In this document: one piece after another, positions 63,563 to 64,000 of the stretch
Numbering within the stretch: the first letter of the stretch is position 1
Layout: every line of letters begins with the position of its first letter
Assembly: GCA_944324075.1 (NCBI GenBank)
Contig: CALUUZ010000007.1
Location: 1-64,000, forward strand
DNA from: Candidatus Mailhella excrementigallinarum
Lineage (GTDB): Bacteria > Desulfobacterota > Desulfovibrionia > Desulfovibrionales > Desulfovibrionaceae
Length of the DNA: 64,000 bases
Reading direction: 5' to 3'
Made by a program: the position numbers and the translations under genes
Notes under the pieces: model-generated
Database searches by the model: none
The model's input: only the letters and a program-made list of their open reading frames with translations
Told to the model about the DNA's origin: nothing

Positions 63563-63999
63563 TGATAGGGGGTATTGCGCAGCAGCGACTCCGCGCGGTA
63601 CAGCTGTTCCAGAAGAACGACACGCGCCAGCTCGTGGGGCAGAGTCTGCGGGCCGAAAGATATCAGATGCCTGGCTCTGGCGCGCACGGCTTCCGCCAGG
63701 CCGAACGGTCCCCCGAGAATAAAGCAGGGGCAACGGTTGGCGTCACGCGACAGTTCTTCAAGGAAGCGGGAGAATTCGCGCGAAGACATGCCACGTCCCT
63801 TTTCATCAAGACATACAACAATATCACGTCCGGAAAGGACCTCAAGAATGCGTTTTCCCTCTTCCTCTTTTCTGCGCTCAGCGGGCAGCGCCGCATCGGC
63901 ATCTTTGATGACGTTTTCTGTAACGGTTCGCCAGCGGCCGATCCGTTCCATATAATGGTTCGCGGCATCGCGCCAGAATACGGCTCGGGGTCTTCCCAC
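63553..63999 (-). CDS. rlmH: 23S rRNA pseudouridine1915 N3-methyltransferase RlmH (5' end outside window)
   Basis: 148 residues present, running off the right edge. SPOUT features: LDEKGRGMSSREFSRFLEEL, CFILGGPFGLAEAVRARA and SFGPQTLPHELARVVLLEQL, then the C-terminal YRAESLLRNTPYHHD that binds the ribosome A-site region. The usual length is about 155, so only a few N-terminal residues are missing. It methylates pseudouridine 1915 in helix 69 of 23S rRNA. Confidence 0.93.
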   Translation of the reverse strand: MGRPRAVFWRDAANHYMERIGRWRTVTENVIKDADAALPAERRKEEEGKRILEVLSGRDIVVCLDEKGRGMSSREFSRFLEELSRDANRCPCFILGGPFGLAEAVRARARHLISFGPQTLPHELARVVLLEQLYRAESLLRNTPYHHD

Positions 64000-64000
64000 C

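Overview
The window looks like a piece of chromosome from a Desulfovibrio-type bacterium (Desulfobacterota, Desulfovibrionaceae). This is inferred from the style of the housekeeping genes: a long-N-terminus RpoH, a cobalamin methionine synthase without a reactivation domain, a short RdgC-like protein and lipoprotein-rich envelope genes. It was not tested by a search.

Core DNA lies at about 1-11.4 kb, 35.4-53.5 kb and 58.4-64 kb. The left core holds a minus-strand series rpoH, TPR lipoprotein, LolB-like lipoprotein, rpiB, radA and larE, then plus-strand metH, a TlpA-like thioredoxin, hpt, a zinc-ribbon/DUF3426 protein and tRNA-Phe. The middle core carries an OmpA-family lipoprotein, rsmG, plsC, rarA, rsmE, a GAF protein, a Nudix protein, rimI, secG, tpiA, a YmdB phosphodiesterase beside a membrane HD protein, dnaE, queD and a DUF3179 protein. 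The right core has an RdgC-like protein, a dpp-type ABC permease pair, recN and a partial rlmH.

From 11.44 to 35.39 kb an accessory island sits at the 3' end of tRNA-Phe. I read it as two related integrative mobilizable elements in tandem. Each has an integrase, paired arm-type repeats at both ends, a MobV relaxase gene, a hairpin with a shared CACTATG...CGTGGGC frame (candidate oriT) and a small accessory gene. Three att-like junctions (11.45, 19.19 and 35.38 kb) are each followed by a terminator-like hairpin. The mobility genes are largely decayed: integrase 1 has two frameshifts, a deletion fuses a RepA-like ATPase fragment to mobV 1, and both mobV genes are frameshifted. The cargo looks defensive. 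Element 1 carries a 1229-residue helicase with a C-terminal nuclease-like domain. Element 2 carries an McrB/LlaJI restriction pair and a type I-G (formerly I-U) CRISPR-Cas system with cas3, csx17, csb1 and csb2 but no cas1, cas2 or cas4. A Fic AMP-transferase gene stands inside the decaying trailer end of the CRISPR array, with degenerate repeats on both sides.

From 53.57 to 58.31 kb there is a complete-looking integrated gokushovirus-like Microviridae genome (VP4, VP1, VP3, VP2 and small genes), bounded by dif-like sequences and ending in a strong terminator. It contains an out-of-frame lipoprotein gene overlapping the VP3 scaffold gene, a 30-residue arginine-rich DNA-packaging-type peptide and a 28-residue hydrophobic peptide behind a strong ribosome binding site. 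These small genes, the Fic gene inside the CRISPR array and the tandem island are the most interesting parts of the window.
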